DNA of 64,000 nt, taken from Malachius bipustulatus. Taxonomy: Eukaryota; Arthropoda; Insecta; Coleoptera; Melyridae. Both the position numbers and the translations under genes were made by a program. The DNA lies in the NCBI GenBank assembly GCA_910589415.1, contig OU342638.1:2046001-2110000 (forward strand), given 5' to 3'. Below are positions 53,860-64,000 of the stretch, piece after piece (position 1 is the stretch's first letter; each line of letters opens with the position of its first letter). The notes below the pieces were generated by a model, which made no database searches, was not told the origin of the DNA, and worked only from the letters and a program-made list of their open reading frames with translations.

Positions 53860-55825
53860 AGTTCTTCAACTTCCGTTAGACGGTTTCGGATAAGTTCTTT
53901 ATTAATCATCGTCAAATAATTTGAGGGTTGCAACTTATTCATTGGTTTGTAACATAAACCCGTTGCCTCGATGCGATTTTTGAATGACTTCGGAGTATTA
54001 AGGAAACTCACAACCAAAGAATTAGGAACAAACTTCTCTCCTGCCCAAACGGTTCGAAATCTTTTTGGTCGGTAACTAAGGTAGTCAGCCAGAACTTCAC
54101 CAGATCCACGATTCCACCACTTACACGGATAGACGGGACTATCGCATCTACGGCTACTGAGAAGGCGAACTTGTTGGCGGGAGTGTTTTCTTGATACTCT
54201 TCCGTCGACTTTCGGGGAAGAACTCCGCCAATGATCCCTTCCGTGGAGCCCAAATTATCAGACATGGTTTTCCGACAGCGTGTCATAAAGAGCATTATGT
54301 TAGCCTTAGACCCAAAGAAAGCTTCTGGGCCTGATGACGTACCTGTTATTGTACTTAAAAAATACGCCACTGAGCTGTCACCGTTTTCTGTCGACTTGTA
54401 ATCTGTCGTATAAAAAGGGAATATTTACTTCCTGCTGGAAATGTGCATGGATCCAACCTATTCCCAAGAAAGGCAAAAAGACTAGACCAATTAAATAACT
54501 ATCGACCCATACTACTTTCGGTAATATCCAAGATTATGGAGAAAACTATTAACCAACATCTTTTAAAGTACTTGGAAGGAGCTAATATAATCAGCGACCG
54601 CCAATACGGATTCCGCAAACAGAGGTCAACTGGTGCCCTCCTCACCTACGTCACCGAGGTGTGGAACGGCGCAATCGAGCACCATAGGGAGTCTCGAGGG
54701 GTTGCGCTTGATACTTCTAGAGCTTTCGACCGTGTCTGGCATGATGGACTGTTGGAAAAACTGCAGGCTTATGGCATGCCCGAGAAATTCTGTCTGTGAC
54801 TTGCGAGTTATCTCAGAGATCGCTCATTACAGGTGGCAGTCGATGGAGTTCTTTCTGAGACATTTTCTATCGATGCCGGCCGGTGTGCCTCAGGGATCCA
54901 CTCCGAATCTCATTCTAATATTTATTAACGACTTGCTTGAAACAACAAAAAATCCAATATACAGTTTTTCCGATGACAGTAGATATCTTCTTAAACCTTA
55001 GATGCGCGAACATCTGCCATCGACGCATAGACTCGCAGGGAGCAAGAAGTTGCCATACTTAGCAATGACATACAAGACATTCTAGCTTGGTGCGATAGAA
55101 ACCAAGTTCAATTTAATGCTGGAAACCCCCAAACCGTAATCTTCTCCAAAAAGGTCAACGTTTTGGAGTCAGATTATGGTGATGGCGGGACACTCTTTCT
55201 CCATCGACATCTCATTCGTTTACTTATTGGAGTGAACCTCGGAGCGAACCTGTCTTGGCATGATCATGTTGCAGCTCTTGCGAAGAGTGCTTCTCAAAAT
55301 CCTGGAACACTCTTCCGCACGAATAAATTTTATACACCACATCAGCTTCTCCTCTCATACAAGGCTCAAATCCGACTATACTTGGAGTACTGCTCACATG
55401 TTTGGAGCTCATCTCCAAAGCATACGCCGAGATTACTCGACTCTATCCATAAAAGGGCCATCCACTTGATTGAGGACCAAGATTTGACAAAAAATTTAGA
55501 TTATCTCGAACATCGAAGAAGAGTAGCTGACCAGAGTTTGTTTTACAGATATTTTAATGGAAGGTGTTCAAAAGACGTGGCCCGCTTGATCCCACCAAGA
55601 ACAAGACCGGGCAGATATACACGTCGAGCCGCAGACGCTCATCCGTATCAGGTTCAAATCGTTACACCTCGTACCACCCTATTTCAGACTTCTTTTATGT
55701 ATAGAACCGCATCACTTTGAAAGAGCATTCCAAAGGCCATGTTTCCCGAAGTATACAACCTGCAGCGATTCAAGGCCAACGTGAATCGACATCTCCGCGC
55801 ATACACCGCTCCCAGAGCGTCATAA
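53860..55825 (+). pseudogene. LINE reverse transcriptase, CR1/Jockey superfamily type, frameshifted
   Basis: Reading + strand frames: a linker (LDPKKASGPDDVPV, 54310), RT motifs NNYRPI, YGFRKQRSTGALLTYV, ALDTSRAFDRVWHDGLLEKL, AGVPQGSTPNLILIFINDLL, and FSDDS in place of FADDS. Then come LAWCDRNQVQFN, GVNLGANLSWHDHV, and a long C-terminal region (RRVADQSLFYRYFNGRCS, PYQVQIVTPRTTLFQTSF) ending near 55825. Breaks at about 54400, 54480, 54800, 55000 and 55720. A different family from the element at 52110; exact clade uncertain. Confidence 0.8.
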
Positions 55826-56810
55826 AGATTTCCCTGCAGTGCATGTTCATTTTCAATAAAAAAAATCGAAAAATATTTGTCTGATTATATAAATGTTTTC
55901 TACATCTGGACAACTTATTTTATCACGTTCAACAATTTTCAGATGAATTGCTAATGTTACCGATCGGTAAAAGAAAATTTCCGTTTTCAAAATAGTCTCA
56001 AAATTTAATGTGCTCACATTTTCTTCTGAAGAATGATGCTTTCGCATAAACTGACCCAAATTTAAGTACTCTTCTGGGTACACGCTACGCTTCTATCGTC
56101 TGAAAAACGTGCTTTCGATATCTTAGAGCTATCATGGAACTACATTCTGAAAATCAGACGGATTGCTATGATACAGTTTGGTAAAAACTTTTGACTTTTT
56201 TGAAAATTTGGTCAAGTCGGACGATATACGGAAATAATTTGATATTTCGATTTTCGGGTTCAGGATAATCGAATCTGTCAATTTGATGAGCGTTTGATCA
56301 TATTGCTATGAAACAAAAAATTTGGTCGTGAGCTCTAAAAGTAAAATCTAAAGATAAAAGGTTTCTGGTTGCACAAACCACTGAAAAATAGCTAAAATAT
56401 TTAGTGATCATTTTTAATGGAGATAAACTCTTCTAAAAGGGTAAAAGGGAGTAGAATTCATTTCCAACACTATCGAACTAAATATTTTGGTAATGCAATG
56501 GCATTTTAAGATCAGTGATTTTCTGAAAGATTTTTAATTACTCTAGGGTGCAACCGCACCCTAGAGTTACAACGGTTACTTCCATTTTAATAATGAGACT
56601 ATAAATCCAAACTTCAAACAATCAAATACGTTAAACTAAATGTATTTGAAACAATTAAGTTGTCAAAATAACACATTTCAAACCCAAGCAGTAAGCTTTG
56701 ATAAATTTTCCAGTTCACCATGACAAAAATTGTTTATATTTTTTGAGAATCACTTTCAGTTGACATTGTAATAAAGGTCTTTCAAACACCTCTCGTTTCG
56801 GAACCCGACC
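55826..56810. other. Intergenic region upstream of the host gene
   Basis: No gene seen. It contains a perfect hairpin at 56540-56567 (actctagggtgc facing gcaccctagagt) and should include the promoter of the gene at 56811; no clear TATA box was identified. Confidence 0.4.
56540..56567. repeat. Perfect 12-bp stem hairpin, 4-base loop
   Basis: actctagggtgc / gcaccctagagt around aacc, about 245 bp before the start codon of the host gene. Function unknown; too short for a MITE. Confidence 0.7.
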
Positions 56811-59800
56811 ATGGCATTAAACTTATGCAACAAAATTCGAAGTCTCAACCTGCATCACGTACAACAAGTAAGGTCCTCTCAACCCATACCGTTCCATTCT
56901 TACTAGGTGTTCGATTAGTGTTTCAGATTACTCTCAATAAAACCAGAAGTCGCAGCTGGGAACGCCCTAGAAAAAGTAATAAATCTTAAGGAACATGAGA
57001 CAGCTGAGCAGGATGCAGAGGAATCTCTCAGGTACGCAAGATCGCTGTTAATGAAACAAATGTAGCTAAATAAATCCATCTCCAGGTTTAGTGTAGGACA
57101 GCAGAAGAGCCAATCAATGAACAAGAAGTATAACATTGATGAATTCTCGTCTGAGATTGAAACAGCGAAAAAAAATATCGAAGCGCAGAACCTTCAACCA
57201 TCGATGCTGCCTGGATACTATCAGAACCCTATTGATTTAGCATCGATGCCTCTTAAAAATGAAGAAGGTCCCCAGAATGTTGGTAGAGATAGCAGTGAGA
57301 TGACACGGTAGGATTCTATCTACTTATTTGCATCAACTCTTAATTTGCTTCAAAATTAATTTATATACTTGCTTAGCTCTTCTGCTTTTAGATAATTTTC
57401 TTGAGATTTTGTAATAGTTCTTGTACCTCAAAACCATTTAGAAGCTACAATAATTTACCACTTTGGCACATTTATAATCTTATGCTATCGTCAACTAAAT
57501 GTTATTCCTCGACTTCTCAACTGATTCACAATTTTGACAAGTTCTGCAATATGCTCGCTCCAGAATTTTTAGGTTCATGGAAAGCATACTTGATGCTTCT
57601 TTGTCTGACGCACCATTCGGAATTTCAATAACAAATCTTAGAATTGAATTATTGGCTGTCCTGTATGTTTTAGAGAGAAAATGTTTAATTATTTATTTGT
57701 TATAATATTTTAAGCTACTTGTACATAGTTGCAGTGACAATAATTTAGGTCTGTTGAGCTATTTTCGAGAAAATCGGATACAAGCAATATATGTGAAGTT
57801 TTTTCATTCTTTTCATTTCGTTGTACCTACGTGATTTTTGTCATTTGCATCATTTTTAATTGTTAAAGTAATGAAATAATAAACATGACGTCAAGAATTG
57901 AAAACTTTTTCCCGATTTTCGCGAAAATAGATTGACCTAATTAAAATGTAACTGCAGCAGCAGAGCAGCTTTTCAATCATAACAAATTATTAATTTAACG
58001 TTTCTCTCTAAAAATATAGAGTCTAGAATTCAATTCTTGGTTTTACCATTGAAAGCCCTATATGATGCCTCGACCAATGAAAGACCCCTGTATAACAACA
58101 CTTAATGATAATACCTGGTGCATTTGTACTCACAAATAAAGCAATAGTTCAAAATCATTTATGCCTTAATGCTTCTACTCTATATTGTAGACCACTCTTA
58201 AGTCCTTCTTTTTCAAATATCTACTGTAACTGAGTGCCTTGTAACTGATATCTTAAAGTGGGTACTAATGCTGCTACTTATTGGCGTAATTGAGCTCATA
58301 AAGCACTAAAGCAGCATCTCTGATTCACTTTGTCTCTCCTAAGCTATTGATATTCATTCTTCTCTTCCCGCTCTTTGTTTAGTCAAGATTTACCACAATT
58401 CTGAAAAGTATGGAACTAATTTATTATGTGCTTTAGTCATACCACACAGTAAATTATCCATCACTAATATTGCAATCGTTTCCAGAAAGTTCGAGCAATC
58501 TCAAACTTACAACAAGGTTACCCTTCCATTGCGACCGTCCAAGCTAGCGAGCCCGTTTCCTGATCCAGTAAAAGTGATGATCTCGCACCAAGTGTCCGAT
58601 GAAGAGAAAGCCTCCCAGATGTATGCAGACCGAGTTCGAGAATCCCGAGCTACACTATCTAGGGGGCCTGCCGGCGGAGTGCATCATGCCCTCGGCATGG
58701 GCCGATCAGACAATATCGTGAATCTCTCAACTGAAATCAGAAGGTAAAATAATAATTGTGAAATGCAATAGATTTGTATCTGGATTCATCATGAAGTTGT
58801 GTTTACAGGGAGTATTCCAGTAAGAGCACCGTATCATCGAACCCAGATAAGTGCAAGCGCATAGGCAAGAAAAAGGAACGCTCTTGTCCCAAAAGAACCC
58901 TCCCTGGTTGCGCGAAACCTGCCAGAAAGAATTGCCGTCGTCCTCCCTTAATTGTACGTATGTAGCCTAGACTGAGTCGCGTTTTGTGAAAGAAAAATTA
59001 TCTTGTAACTTTTTATGTAATATAGATGTGCACAAATACCTCATAGTTTCATTGATTTCTTCCTTTTTCATAATTTGAGATATTTGTGTTCCTCATTATT
59101 AGTAACTTCTCATTATGTGACGAGTAATTTGATAAAACTGCAAGGCTCAGTTTTTCTATAATTATTAATAAAGTTCAAATTTCGAAAATATATTTCATAG
59201 GTTATTTTATTCCTGTCCCTTTGAATTTTCGTAGACTCCTCTACACCTAAGTATTCAGTAACTACTTAACCACGACCTCATTCCTTGCAGCGAAGCTGCA
59301 AGAAACAAGAAGCTCCCTATCCGTCATACAGCGAGTCCTGTCACGAAGACTTAGAAGACAGGCCAAGCGAGTGCAAGATATGTCCATGGAAACCGAATGA
59401 GCACCCGTACTTCAAACCGCAGAAGAAGAAGTTCCACACCGGGGTCAGTTATGAGCAGGAAGACCGCCAGGTAACAGGGCTGGGTCGTGGGACTCAGCCA
59501 ACAAGGCGAGGTCTGTTTTGTTTGTCATCAATTTTTAAGAGAGAATTCAATTCCAATTCCGGGAGTCAGCCCTCTCCCTGTTGGTTCCCCGATAATTTAG
59601 CGCGCTAGTCGCACGTCTCCTTACTATGTGGAAAATAAGATTGATCCCATTACAGGGCGGTTATAGAATAATCGGGGAGGAACAGCAAGACGAGTGGCTG
59701 CTGGAGCGAAACCATGACAGCAACATTCAAGGCACTAAAGGAGAGGAGTTTGATCCGGCAGCCATCTTGTGTGACCTGAAGAAGGTAAGAGACGATAGGA

Positions 59801-60832
59801 AGAAGTATAAGCTTGGATCAGGCTTATGTTTCTTTAATTCCAGCCACCATGTCCGCCCCCACCACCTGGCCCTTGCAGCAAGTCGAAGAAAAATGAGGAA
59901 GAACAAAGGAAGAAGGAGAAAGGCAGGAAATCTCCAAAGGTGAAGAAGACATCCGGAGAGCGAACAGCTGGTCGTAGGACGTGGTTGGATTTATCCAGAG
60001 CATGGGCTTTTGGGGGTGTCCGAGAATTACTACTCGATGGCAAGGTATTCTGATTGTTTGTTAAAATTTTGTTCCTTTCGATTCTGATTTAAGACATAGC
60101 CCTTTCAATTGCAGACACAAATTTCACCTGCCACGATCTGGCTTGAAAATGAGCATACTCAGTTCGAAGACAACTGGCGAGAAACTTTCTCAGAGAACGA
60201 AGAGCGAGAACAGTTACAGTGCAAAGACAAGAAGAAAGATTCCGGTAAGGGCAAATGTAAGAAATTCCCATTTCCCAAATGCAACGTCTCGCGAGAGAAG
60301 GAAAAGGATGATGGCAAAAAAAGCGGTCCCTGTCTACCTAAGAAAAAGAAAAAGAAGGTCAAGGATTGTCCTCCAGAAGATGACAGCGGATGTAATAAGA
60401 AAGCCAGCACCATGTGGCGCAATCGCATAGAGACACTACCTCGAGAACTGCAACCGGACTACCAGAACTGCTCAGACACAATAGAGCCTGTCGTGGTGCC
60501 TACGATGAGAGCGGACAAGTATGATAAAGGAGGACGAGATAAAAAAGACAAGCGCAAATGTCCGCAAGTCGATACAACCACAAAGGAGCAGGTAAGTTGG
60601 GGATCTCATGATTTCTGCGACATCTGTTCATATTTGTTTCGTGCAGGAGCCCCTGAAATGTCCCAAGAAAAAAATCAAGGATCGCATATGCCCGGGGGAT
60701 TTACTGAATAAAAAACCAAGAGGAAAGTACCGCAGGGGAAAGAAGAACGATAATCGCAAGACCTCGTCTCGTCAGGCGCCCAGTTTACCGCCGGTGGCTA
60801 GGAGTCGGCAACCTGACGTCAGAATTCAGTGA
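56811..60832 (+). CDS. Host gene: Lys/Cys-rich protein of about 654 residues, unknown function, ten predicted exons
   Basis: Predicted exons: 56811-56872, 56927-57031, 57086-57307, 58486-58743, 58809-58953, 59291-59470, 59656-59784, 59844-60044, 60115-60591, 60647-60832. The total is divisible by three and all junctions are GT/AG. ATG is in a good context (gaccATGG). The first donor is the weak point: the phase-consistent site is gtcctc, while a stronger gtaagg five bases upstream breaks the frame. The N-terminus (MALNLCNKIRSLNLHHVQQ) is basic and possibly amphipathic, so mitochondrial import is conceivable. The middle part has LRPSKLASPFPDPVKVM and GGVHHALGMGRSDNIV. From exon 5 on it is rich in Lys and spaced Cys (CPKR, CKICPW, PPCPPPPPGPC, CPKKKIKDRICPG), and exon 9 has MWRNRIETLPRELQ. 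It resembles Lys/Cys-rich testis proteins of insects such as DUF1431 in style only; I do not recognise it. Confidence 0.75.
57308..58485 (+). other. Largest intron of the host gene (1,178 bp)
   Basis: Lies between 'cacg|gtagga' and 'tttccag|aaagtt', phase 2. It holds no gene or recognisable transposon; the remaining introns are between 54 and 337 bp. Confidence 0.6.
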
Positions 60833-60995
60833 ATTGACAAAATCTTTGCAACTGCAAGAAATGTTAATTCAAGGTGAATAATCAATGCGAAACACACCGG
60901 ATATATGAAACTGAAGTGCCATGAACTTTTTATGGTTTATTTACATCTAATGGCATGGACACGGGCCGGGTGTTCAACATGTATTTTTTTCTACT

Positions 60996-61001
60996 AATAA
61001 A
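60996..61001 (+). terminator. Polyadenylation signal AATAAA of the host gene
   Basis: AATAAA lies 164 bases after the stop codon; a second candidate (aataaa) is near 61024. Confidence 0.5.
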
Positions 61002-61029
61002 TGCAGTCATTTAAAATCCATTCAATAAT

Positions 61030-61379
61030 AAAAATGCACGTCCACGTTGATGTGTGTCACTGTCGTTAGATGTAAATTGAACTTTCCGAAGCAGACCTAT
61101 GAATATCGATCATCAATGTCAACTATATTAAATTATCAGTGTAACTATATCCACTTTCAGTAACAATAAACCATTTACCACTCCTTTTGATATCTCTATC
61201 ATGGATCAAAATGTTTATTAAAAATACAGAATTATTATATATTATAAAGCGTCTATTAACAAATTTGTAATAACGCAACATTCCACAAGGGAAACTTATT
61301 CCAATGTAAATATTCACAAAAGTAATTAATGCAGAAAGAGTAAATTATTCAGATTTTATCAATTTATTAAGTCCACGTA
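61030..61379. other. Spacer downstream of the host gene, no gene seen
   Basis: AT-rich, with no supported frame or repeat. Confidence 0.3.
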
Positions 61380-61858
61380 TTTTTAAAAAATGGTTAACTT
61401 TTGATGATGCGTTAGAGGATGTTCTAACAATAGAAAGAGGGCTTTCTACTTGTTCGTGTTGCCTAAAGATAACTCTCTTATGCCCCTATTCACAAACGAT
61501 AATTACCAAATAATTATGTAATCAGTTATCTCCGTCTAATTCTAATGCAAATAAACTGTATATTTTCATCTCATTCATTTAATTATTTTCGAGATATTAC
61601 AGGGTCAGAACGCTGTGAATACGGGGATTAATATTTTAACTTTGGTATAGTCCTCTAGCAATACTTACCTGTTACTGGAATTTTCTGGATAAAAAATGCA
61701 AAAATAAAGTTATTCATAGAGGACCATAATGAGTTTAAAATATAAAGAAAGTTAACTTTAGGCACGCGAACAAGTAGAAAGCCCTCTTTTTATTGTTAAA
61801 ACATACTCTCTCTCTAACGCAGCAAAAGTTTATAATTTTTTTAAAATACGAAAACTAA
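61380..61858. mobile_element. Foldback element with about 95-bp inverted arms
   Basis: Both arms contain agagggctttctacttgttc in opposite orientation (about 61437 and 61785), with 'gcgttagag' and 'gcctaaag' at matching positions. A second MITE (61481-61626) sits between the arms. No gene. Confidence 0.75.
61481..61626. mobile_element. CCCGTATTCACA-family MITE, diverged, nested in the foldback
   Basis: Left end cccctattcacaaacgataa; right end ctgtgaatacgggg. Related to the element at 9341-9487 by its terminal 20 bases. Confidence 0.65.
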
Positions 61859-62609
61859 TTATTAACAAATTATGTGAATTTTTAGGCAGCTGTACGTTCA
61901 TGGAAAATCTAACGTTTTTGAAGTCAAATTTGACATTCACAACTTTTTGTTAGAATGAGAATGCGCCACCTTAGTACGCGTTAGTGTCGGTAATGCAGGT
62001 TCCCTATACCAAATACATTAGATAATAAATACAGGGTGATTCATGAGTGACCTTACATAGACCAATGGTGATAAGCGGACTTCAAGGCGGGTCGAAAACC
62101 ACAAAAGAAAATTTTTTTTCGTGATTGGTTACGAAGTTACAGGGTGTTTTATGCCTCAGGTACAAAACTTTGATAGGCGATATTTCTGAAACGGCTAGAG
62201 ATATTTTGTCGAAATTTACTAGGAATGGTGCATTCCGGAAACTCATCAAAACCGCATTCTGAGTTAATTAAAAATCCAGGACCGGACTTGAAATTTTTTG
62301 CCCCCATGGTCTTTGTTGAAAAAGTTAATTTTCTGACGATGTTTCTGAAAAACTGTCATCGAATTTGAAAAGATAAGAAAAAACTCTATAGAAATCATTC
62401 CTCAATTTGAACGGCACACCCAAACCGTCTCGAAAAAAAAATGTCAAAGTAAAACTTTTCTGTAAATTATCGTTTTCGAGCAGACATAATTTACTTAATG
62501 TACGTCTGAATTCCTTCAAATTTATTTTTTGACTTGTTTCTTTGGGAAATTTGGGCTCGAGATATGGCAAAACGGCTTACATGTCCCTATCTTAACTTTT
62601 CAAGCGGTA
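61859..62609. other. Spacer with MITE ends
   Basis: 'tacagggtgattcatgagtg' at about 62032 and 'acagggtgttttatgcctca' at about 62142 look like CAGGGTG-type MITE termini without a detected partner; no gene. Confidence 0.4.
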
Positions 62610-63901
62610 GGGTCAAGTGGGGTAAAAATGAGACTACCAAAATTATGGGTAAAAATGAGACAGTTACATGACTATCACTACAGATCACTTTCATTTGATG
62701 CAAATGAGGCGTAATGAAATCTACACTTAGTAAAACCTAAAATCATATCGATTCAAACATTAATATAAGCCTATACATGAACAATTAAATCTTACATTGA
62801 AATATTAAAATTTACGTAGCGAAAACTTTTAAACTCGGCGAGATAACTTTTGTTGCTCTGCTGGAACAAGACATTGGACGCGCTCGACGAATGTCTCAGC
62901 TATAAGAGGGCTGTGTAATGAACGCGTTGGGAACGAGCCGGACAGTCTATTGCCGAATGCATGAGAGTGAACACGTCTTACTTTGTTGGGGTAATTGTGA
63001 GACGGCCTCTTGGGTAAATATGAGACACACCACGAGGTGAAAATGATACATATTTGAAGACTTGAAATAAAAACTGGGCTAAGTGCCCAAAATTCGAAAA
63101 TTGTGTTAAAACTTAAAGACAGTGCTAAACACCATCGCCACCTATAAAGCGTGCTATGTGGCAGAATTATCAGAAATGATTTATTCATTGGCTTATTTTT
63201 TCATATCTTTGTAACAATAATGTAATGTCATAAGTAAAAAAATCTGCCCCAGCATTCCATGGAGGTACTGTTAGAGTTGCACAAAAATTTGTGTTTTCAA
63301 TTGCCTTTGATAAATTTAATGTAAACTAAAGAGAGTTATTGCATGGCTACCCATACTTTGATCAAGTTTATTTTATTTTATTTTGTGTTTATTACCAAAG
63401 AATTAGGTATTTATCTTTTTTATACATTTAGTTTGTTAGCGAACTGCAATCATCAGAGTTCGTGTCAACAGTTTTTGACTTGCGGTGTTCATATACAATT
63501 TAAGAAATGTTTTCTACTATTATTGTGGAGTTTTTTGGTTATTTTTTTAAATAAAAGTAATAAAACTGTATTTATTAACGTATCATTTTTCAACCAGACC
63601 GGTTCAGCATTGCCCCAGAGGTGATAAATAGCAAACGCTCTTCAATAAACACCTGAAAACACATTGTCTCATTTTTACCCAGTCCCTGTCTCATTTTTAC
63701 CCTAAATGGCGGTTAAAAATGAGACGAGGTTTTTTATTTTTATTTCAAGAACCCTAATCATTTCATCAAATATGTGGTGTTTATATTATTCCTAATCGTA
63801 TTCTTCGTGGTATGGTAATTTTTTGAAAATTTAAATCAAAAAGCAACCCGTCGAATAATGAAAAGTTTTATAAAATGTCTCATTTTTACACCACTTGACC
63901 C
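62610..63901. mobile_element. TA-flanked element with GTAAAAATGAGAC subterminal repeats
   Basis: 1,292 bp flanked by TA (62608-62609 and 63902-63903). Starts GGGTCAAGTGGGGTAAAAAT and ends with the inverse. GTAAAAATGAGAC and variants occur at least five times in the left half in direct orientation (62621, 62648, 62990, 63011, 63037). In the right half it occurs about three times inverted (63665, 63689, 63875) and once direct (63716). Two frames (62829-63188 minus, 63343-63624 plus) show no family features. Probably non-autonomous Tc1/mariner-like. Confidence 0.82.
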
Positions 63902-64000
63902 TATCCTATTGGATGGATGAAATTTTTATACAGAGTGGTAAAAAATTTGATTATTTTCATCACCCGGTATAAAAATTCCAGCTCGCACAACACAAAACAG

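Noticed and set aside
54008..54370. 120-codon minus-strand frame
   Set aside because: It is antisense to the + strand LINE reverse transcriptase (PKKASGPDD region) and has no family features.
63343..63624. 93-codon frame with hydrophobic segments
   Set aside because: AT-rich DNA inside a non-autonomous element; the hydrophobic look follows from T-rich codons and no family is recognised.
1..64000. CRISPR arrays, operons, Shine-Dalgarno sites
   Set aside because: The content is eukaryotic (spliced gene, non-LTR elements); the direct repeats seen have transposon or satellite structure.

Overview
This is an arthropod, almost certainly insect, genomic window dominated by nested transposable elements, with one probable host gene near the right end. 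The clues are R1-clade, Jockey-like and Gypsy retroelements, mariner and hAT families, many short MITEs, short introns (54 bp upward) and AT-rich intergenic DNA. Junctions between retrotransposons carry (TCAGG)n, written (CCTGA)n on the + strand. TCAGG is the known telomere repeat of many beetles, so a coleopteran source is my best guess (inference).

Positions 1-49838 hold a head-to-tail array of seven R1-clade non-LTR elements, here called E1 to E7, all on the minus strand. Most 3' ends run into an A-tract and TCAGG-type repeats, followed by the (often truncated) 5' end of the next element. E1 (1-905) shows only its 5' end. E2 (929-2982), E3 (2993-5985), E4 (5986-6762 plus 28433-29478), E6 (38093-43195) and E7 (43244-44753 plus 49714-49838) are 5' truncated. 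E5 (29507-38027) is near full length, with 5'UTR, ORF1 (acidic and coiled regions, then CCHC knuckles) and ORF2 (endonuclease, reverse transcriptase, terminal CCHC). This layout resembles the telomere-associated TRAS/SART retrotransposons.

The array was later hit by other elements. A Gypsy LTR retrotransposon (6763-28432) sits in E4 and itself contains a hAT derivative (9945-12659), a roughly 7 kb block splitting pol, an apparently intact DD41D mariner (17838-19158), a small hAT MITE (20631-21089) and a Jockey-like fragment (24506-25829). A Tc1/mariner-related element with an unusual DD82E-spaced, frameshifted transposase (31988-34381) sits in E5. Three MITE-like elements sit in E6, one carrying a further MITE. 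A 4.96 kb element with terminal inverted repeats (44754-49713) sits in E7.

To the right lie a decayed mariner (50002-51778), two decayed LINE copies on the + strand (about 52110-53545 and 53860-55825), and then the only convincing host gene (56811-60832, +). That gene has about ten exons and encodes a roughly 650-residue Lys/Cys-rich protein that I cannot name. The right end holds a foldback element with a MITE inside it (61380-61858) and a 1.3 kb TA-flanked element (62610-63901) filled with a repeated subterminal motif. I saw no rRNA, tRNA or CRISPR.
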